The notes beneath the pieces are model-generated. The model worked only from the letters and a program-made list of their open reading frames with translations. It ran no database searches and was not told where the DNA came from. A program made the position numbers and the translations under genes. 64,000 nt of DNA from Apostichopus japonicus (taxonomy: Eukaryota > Echinodermata > Holothuroidea > Aspidochirotida > Stichopodidae): positions 12,746,769-12,810,768 of the forward strand of contig NC_092572.1 in NCBI RefSeq assembly GCF_037975245.1, written 5' to 3'. The number at the start of each line of letters is the position of its first letter. The first letter of the stretch is position 1. Below, piece by piece: positions 39,801 through 45,800 of this stretch.

Positions 39801-42800
39801 TTTACAGAGTTTCCCCGCAACTATGAGTGGAATCTTTGTCGTTCCTTCTGGAACTCTGCTTTAGAGTGTTTGATTAACAGGTTGGTTTTTCTTGACTTAT
39901 AAACTGTCGGACTTGTCAGTTTAATTTATGAAAAGGATTTCTGGATTGGGTTTAGAACCGGACAAAGGGCATTGTTTGAAGTGACAAGGACGCTGGAAAT
40001 AGTACCAGAAGCTTAGGATAACCTAATGTAATTATTGAACGTAAAGGGATTTGTCAATTACAGGGATATCTTTAGGGTACCGTATATCTGTTCATTAGCA
40101 ACTCAAAACTTACTTGCAAATAAAACAGCACGCTTTATCAATTTTGTCTGTCAAATTTCTCTAACAGTAAGAATTCACATGTACATACATGTCCAGTAAA
40201 TCTTAATAATAAACCCAGAGAGGCAGTTAAATTACTGATGATCGGGGTGTCACATGTGCACTTTTCCATCGTTTTGTAAGAAACAGTAAAAAATGTATCA
40301 CAGATACTGAATAATGAAATCTGTCAAGTACTGATTGAACTAAGATGGTGACAATATTACTGAACATTTAACCAAATTATGGCAAGTAAGAAGCAAGGGT
40401 TAATCCTTCCATTCGATTCCTTTTAACCGTTCCCAATTCTGATATTATAAAAAGGTGATGGCATTATAGTTTTGTATCAATACAACATATAATTTCTTAT
40501 TTATCAGAATCTATAAAAGCAAACAACAGCCTCTAAGAACATCTTAAAACTAATTCTCTTTTCATTGTACCGACCATGAGAGACGTACAAACCACCAGAT
40601 TTATCAGTTCTATTAATAATTCAAGAAAATTTTAGTGCACATGGAACCCACACAATAATTAAAATCCTAAACTTCAAATACAACCATATCCTAGTGATGA
40701 AGGTTTTTTTTTTTTAATTAAATATTTAAGAAAATATAAATAAATGAATCACATCTATTTGTTGACTGTGCAATAATATTTTACATGCCACAATGTGTTA
40801 TCCCCATCTCAGGGTAGGATTTAATACCAGACACGTTTTAAGTTACAGCTGTACTTTAACGTTAATGCCCTGGGAATTATTATTATTTCATATATGCGTT
40901 GATAAGACGCACGTTTTGATAGTTCTGTGTTGCTTTGAAAACTAGGGCGAGTGTAGGACCAGGCAGCTAATTTGCCAAGCTACTGTAATTTACACACTAA
41001 AAATTACATAGTCTTGGTAAAAAGAAATTCAGTTCCTGTGTATCTGTACAAATCTTGGCCCCTGGTTTACTAATCTGGATAATTTCTGTGTCAGCATTAT
41101 ACAGTTACTTCCCTTAAAACGAGTGTTCTCTCTCTGGTTCAAGTTCAACAAGTTCACAACACTGTACATGCAAATATGCTATATAACCAATGATGACTGT
41201 ATTGCTGTGTATGTTCAACAATTTTACCAAATCTACATTGTTTAAACCAAGTGTTTTAATGTTAACGAGCAACCCTTTTTCATTCCCCAGTGAATGAGGT
41301 CGCCAGGAGGAAAATCCTGTGGTGACTAGATCTTTACTTTTCCCAAATTCTGGTTGCCCAAAATGAAAATGTGATCGCCACTTTGATATGCTAAATATTA
41401 GTACAAAAAACACTAGGCCTAGGCTCAACATCGAGTAGCACTACTGTCAGTACTGACTACACTAACGTTGAAATTTAAAGCTAGTTAGTACTGATAACAG
41501 TGGCTAGTAGTACATTTTGATTTTAAAATAATGACATACTGTAGGCTAATGTATATTATTTTCTAACAAAATGGGTACGGTGAAAAATATCTTACTTTAT
41601 GTTTTCATGTTCAAATACGGAGGTGTAAGATAAGGTATAAAACCTTCCTCAATAATTTCTATTTGCTTTTGTTTCTTTAATTAACTTGTTAATAACTTCA
41701 TATAATTAACATTACTACTAACATCACACTGCCGCCGCTGATTATGCTTGCTCTCCATGTCTATTGGATCAGACCATATAAGTATCCAATTTAGCTCTTA
41801 GACAGTTATTACTACTACTAATATGCAGGCCCAGGGTTGGCATTAGGCGCTAGATTGCGCGATTCGCGCAATTTGATCGCATTCGGAATAAACGATTAGT
41901 AAAAAGCCACTTGCGATTATTATTTTTTAGTTATCCCGTCTATAACCCATAAACATCTCGTAAAATTCCTTGTCAGCCTTTCCTTGTACATATGAACTAA
42001 ACGAATGAATAAATAATAATTTCTTCCACATGGTAGCCTAACACCACACTAAGTCAATGGAAATCTAGCTAAGCCTAACCATCTGTTTATTCGCTGAAAT
42101 TGTGACGAAGTTATAAGATATCCATGGAATACTTTCATTATTGCTGTGACGTTCGACCACATGTTTGCCTAACATCACACTAAGTCAATGGGGTAATCTA
42201 GCCTAGCTGTCTGTTTATTAGCTGAAATTGTGACGCAGTTATAAGATATCCATGGAATACTTTCGTTATTGCTGTTATCTTCGACCACATGGTAGCCTAA
42301 CACCACACTAAGTCAATGGAAAATCTGCCTAACCATCGGTTTGCCAAAAAAAAATCACACTTTGCGTAGGATTCGGGTAATAAATTAGGAACCGGGTAGT
42401 ACCGCGTCAGGCGGGTACCTTTGTTATTTTTGTAAAGCATTCCAGGTGAAATTTTCAGTTGCAAAAACTGATCAACACATTATTATAGGGCTGGTGACTA
42501 GCATTAATTTTTCTAGAAATTCTCATCGCCAGCCGAGAATGGTCGTCGCCAATGCGACCATGGACCGTAATGAAAAAGGGTTGTTAACGAGTGTGTAGTA
42601 CTAATTAATGAATTTTTGTTGCGATTATCATCCACTTCAAACTTCACAAAAGTATTAGAAATCCAATATTACCATAAAGCAAATATGGAAAATGTTTAAT
42701 AATTTTTCAACTATATACTTTAATACTTCATTGCTTAAAAAGGAAACTTGACTGCATCAAGCTAAATGACATCTACCTTGTCACTAGATTTCTAAATTGA

Positions 42801-45800
42801 GCAAAATATTAAAATCATCAGCACCAACTCTAAGAGAACTGCTTGGTACTAGTTGCTCAGTAAAACCTTCAACATAATTTTTTAAATGTGTACCACGTAA
42901 CCCACTATTCTTTTGGACTTTGTTTTATGTTGGCTTTTATCCTGGCAGCAAGCATTTGAAGCTCGATCTGTCAATCATGATAGAACATGAACATTTAGTA
43001 TGTAAGAGAGCAAAGATGACTACCACTCGTCACAAATCTTTCCATTTTTATGATCACATTTTCTCTTCAATTTCCTATATTTTAGATAGTTCATGCATGA
43101 AATAGCCTATCACCTACACAATGCAAACCCATCTCACGTTTAACCTCTAACAGAACAAATCTATTCCTCATAATTCCCTGGTTTGGGTTTTTCCCCAAAA
43201 CTTACAGGTTTGAGGAATTATGAGTCACTGTATGATCCTTAGTTGTCTCTAACTCTACATTTGTACTGTCCTACCTACTGTACAGTACCTAAACTACAAC
43301 ACTGGAACAGTTTAAAGCACTGCCCTTCCCCCTCCCCCCCCCCCCCCTTTTGGGGTACAGCCCACTAATAAACCACAAAAACAGCTTTTTGGGGGCAAAT
43401 GCTCTAGAACCTCCCTCCTTTAAATGTCCAGATCTACAGAATACTTACTAGTAACCCGGCTGACACTGGATGCAGGCGGTGGCATTCACATCCCAATAGT
43501 AGCCTGCAGAACATCCGGCCTCACAATCAGCCGCGCAATCGCAAGCCGCTGTTTGAGTATTAAAACAAAATGAGAAAAACAGAGAGAATATATTCATCAT
43601 GTGTGGAAAATATCACAGTATGGTCTCCCCCATTCCGTGGAAGATTAAAATGCAGATGAAGTAGAGAACGTGGGTTGTGGTTTTTGCAGCTCTCAAGATC
43701 TGATCGATCACAAAATGAGCAAAATGTTTATTCCGTTTCCGACTCCAAATCACTTTGTTCCATGGAGAGTTTACATAATTTTACATATATATAATGCTAA
43801 ATTTGTGCATATTTTCGTAATTTCTTGGGAAACATAGATCAATCAGTAAAACTGTTTCCTGGCCCAGGAAATGAATTGAACCAGTTCTGTATTTCAACGA
43901 CAGACTTCAGTATGCAGTGGCTGACAAAAACTTGTAAAACTTTGAACTGCTAATTTTTTCATCAAAATAAAATAAAATAAAACTGTTAGCAAACTGCTTA
44001 TCCACTAAAGAGCCTGTGTAGGAAAATGTGTAAAAGTAGGTTGGCCTGACATTTCGATCCTAGCAGGATCTTCTTCAAAGGCTAACTGTGGCTAAAAGTG
44101 GCCAAAGGCTAAAAGTGTTTTTACTTTTTATCAACAGGAAATTTATCAATATTATCGATATTTATTAATAGTGAATCAATACACCTGAATACATACGTCT
44201 ACAAATTTCTAAAGGTCATGACAGTTTCTGTTTCTTTTTCTTCTTATTCTTTGTTTTTATGTTAAATATTAATTACATTTTTGGTCAGTAATCTTTGACT
44301 GTATTCTACTGTAATAACTACAGTAATAAATGTCCCATTTGTAGGAGAGGTAGGAGATAAACTGTACAGGGAGACTTCCCTTAATCCTCTCTTTGTCCCT
44401 GTATAGTTTATCTCCTACATCTCCTCTTCCCTCTGTTGATTTCTTTCTTCCCCCTAATCCCTTGTCTACTAATCCTCTTACATCTTTCTCTTTTGTGTTC
44501 ACCATGCTCATTAACCTGTCTGTATGCTGTGTGTGTATTTGTCCCTTCTGTTACTGTAACTTGTCATTCAGCCTCTGAAGAAGATCCTGCTAGGATGGAA
44601 GGGTCAGGCCCTCTTACGTTTACACATTGTTTAACTCAACGCCAACCTATTACAAAATGGTACTCAGCTGTATAGCCCAAAATGAAACAAACTTCAATGA
44701 ATGGGACGTACATGATCCAAGTTACATTTTGTACACTTTAACAGTTTGAATTTAAAAAATAGTACAAACGTAATTTTTTTTTGATGATTAGTACAAATTA
44801 ATAATTCTACTTAGAGGAATCCTTCATGACTTTCCAAAGAACACATTTGAAATGTCAAATTCCTTTTTAACGTATACATTTTGCAGACAATGTTAACTGT
44901 TTCTCTAGATTCATGTTACAGAACTTGTGTGTATCATAGACTAATGCTATTATTTGGCATATTTTTATAAAGCAAAAATATATATGAAGACAAAATTTGA
45001 ATAGTTTACTAACAGTTATCAACAATTGGTCATTACAATGGCAAATATGTTAAAGTTGCTCAAAATGTCAAATGTTTCATTTGTCCAACTTACTTTTACA
45101 ATGTAGTGTATTTCTAAGTCTGACCATTTGATTTGAAAACTGTAGGCCTAGATACCTCATGGTCGCACTAAATGGATCCATCAGTAATTTATCATTATGC
45201 CATATTAGCCAATAGATGTTGCAAAGGTAGCCCCACACCTCCCCCGTCCCCCCCCCCAACCCCTCTCCTCCAGGCCAACCCGAGATAACAACAGATAACA
45301 GGTTGGTCTATTTTGGTAGGCCTGCTCTGCAAGTTTTTAAAGATAGCTAGACACAATTTCTCAAATCAAATTTAATTCTCAAATCTTTGAATAAAACTTA
45401 CACTTTACATCTACACCTTCATTAGCCTTCAGTAGAAAAACAACACATGACATGCACAAAACAAGACAGATAGACTACAGTTATCAAAGCTTGTGACCAA
45501 AATTTTTTACCATGTCCACATGCCTTGAGGGCTTGATTCCCAAATCAAATTACTCGGTACTAGCTTGGTGCACACCGTCTGTGTGAAGGCTCAATTACTA
45601 AGCTTAATAACTAAGTTCTTAGGGCTTACAAGCACACAAATGCCAAACTCAAGTAATGTATGCAGATTATACTAGGCTAGTTAACACACAGGCCCTACAC
45701 TGATGTACTTGTTGCAAAATGCTTACCACTGTGCCTAGTTGTCAATACGGCCTATGATACACCTCAAGACTTAAACTTTAAAGTTAGCCTAAGCCGAAGC

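Noticed and set aside
41114-41431. 105-codon minus-strand open frame in intron 2
   Set aside because: No recognisable family, no splice-compatible phase needed between exons 2 and 3, and nearby sequence resembles repeat words at 42530-42600.
41830-42600. Possible hAT element starting CAGGGTTGGCATTAGG
   Set aside because: The start resembles hAT termini, but I could not find a matching right end or an 8-bp flank repeat, and a tandem repeat lies inside the interval.
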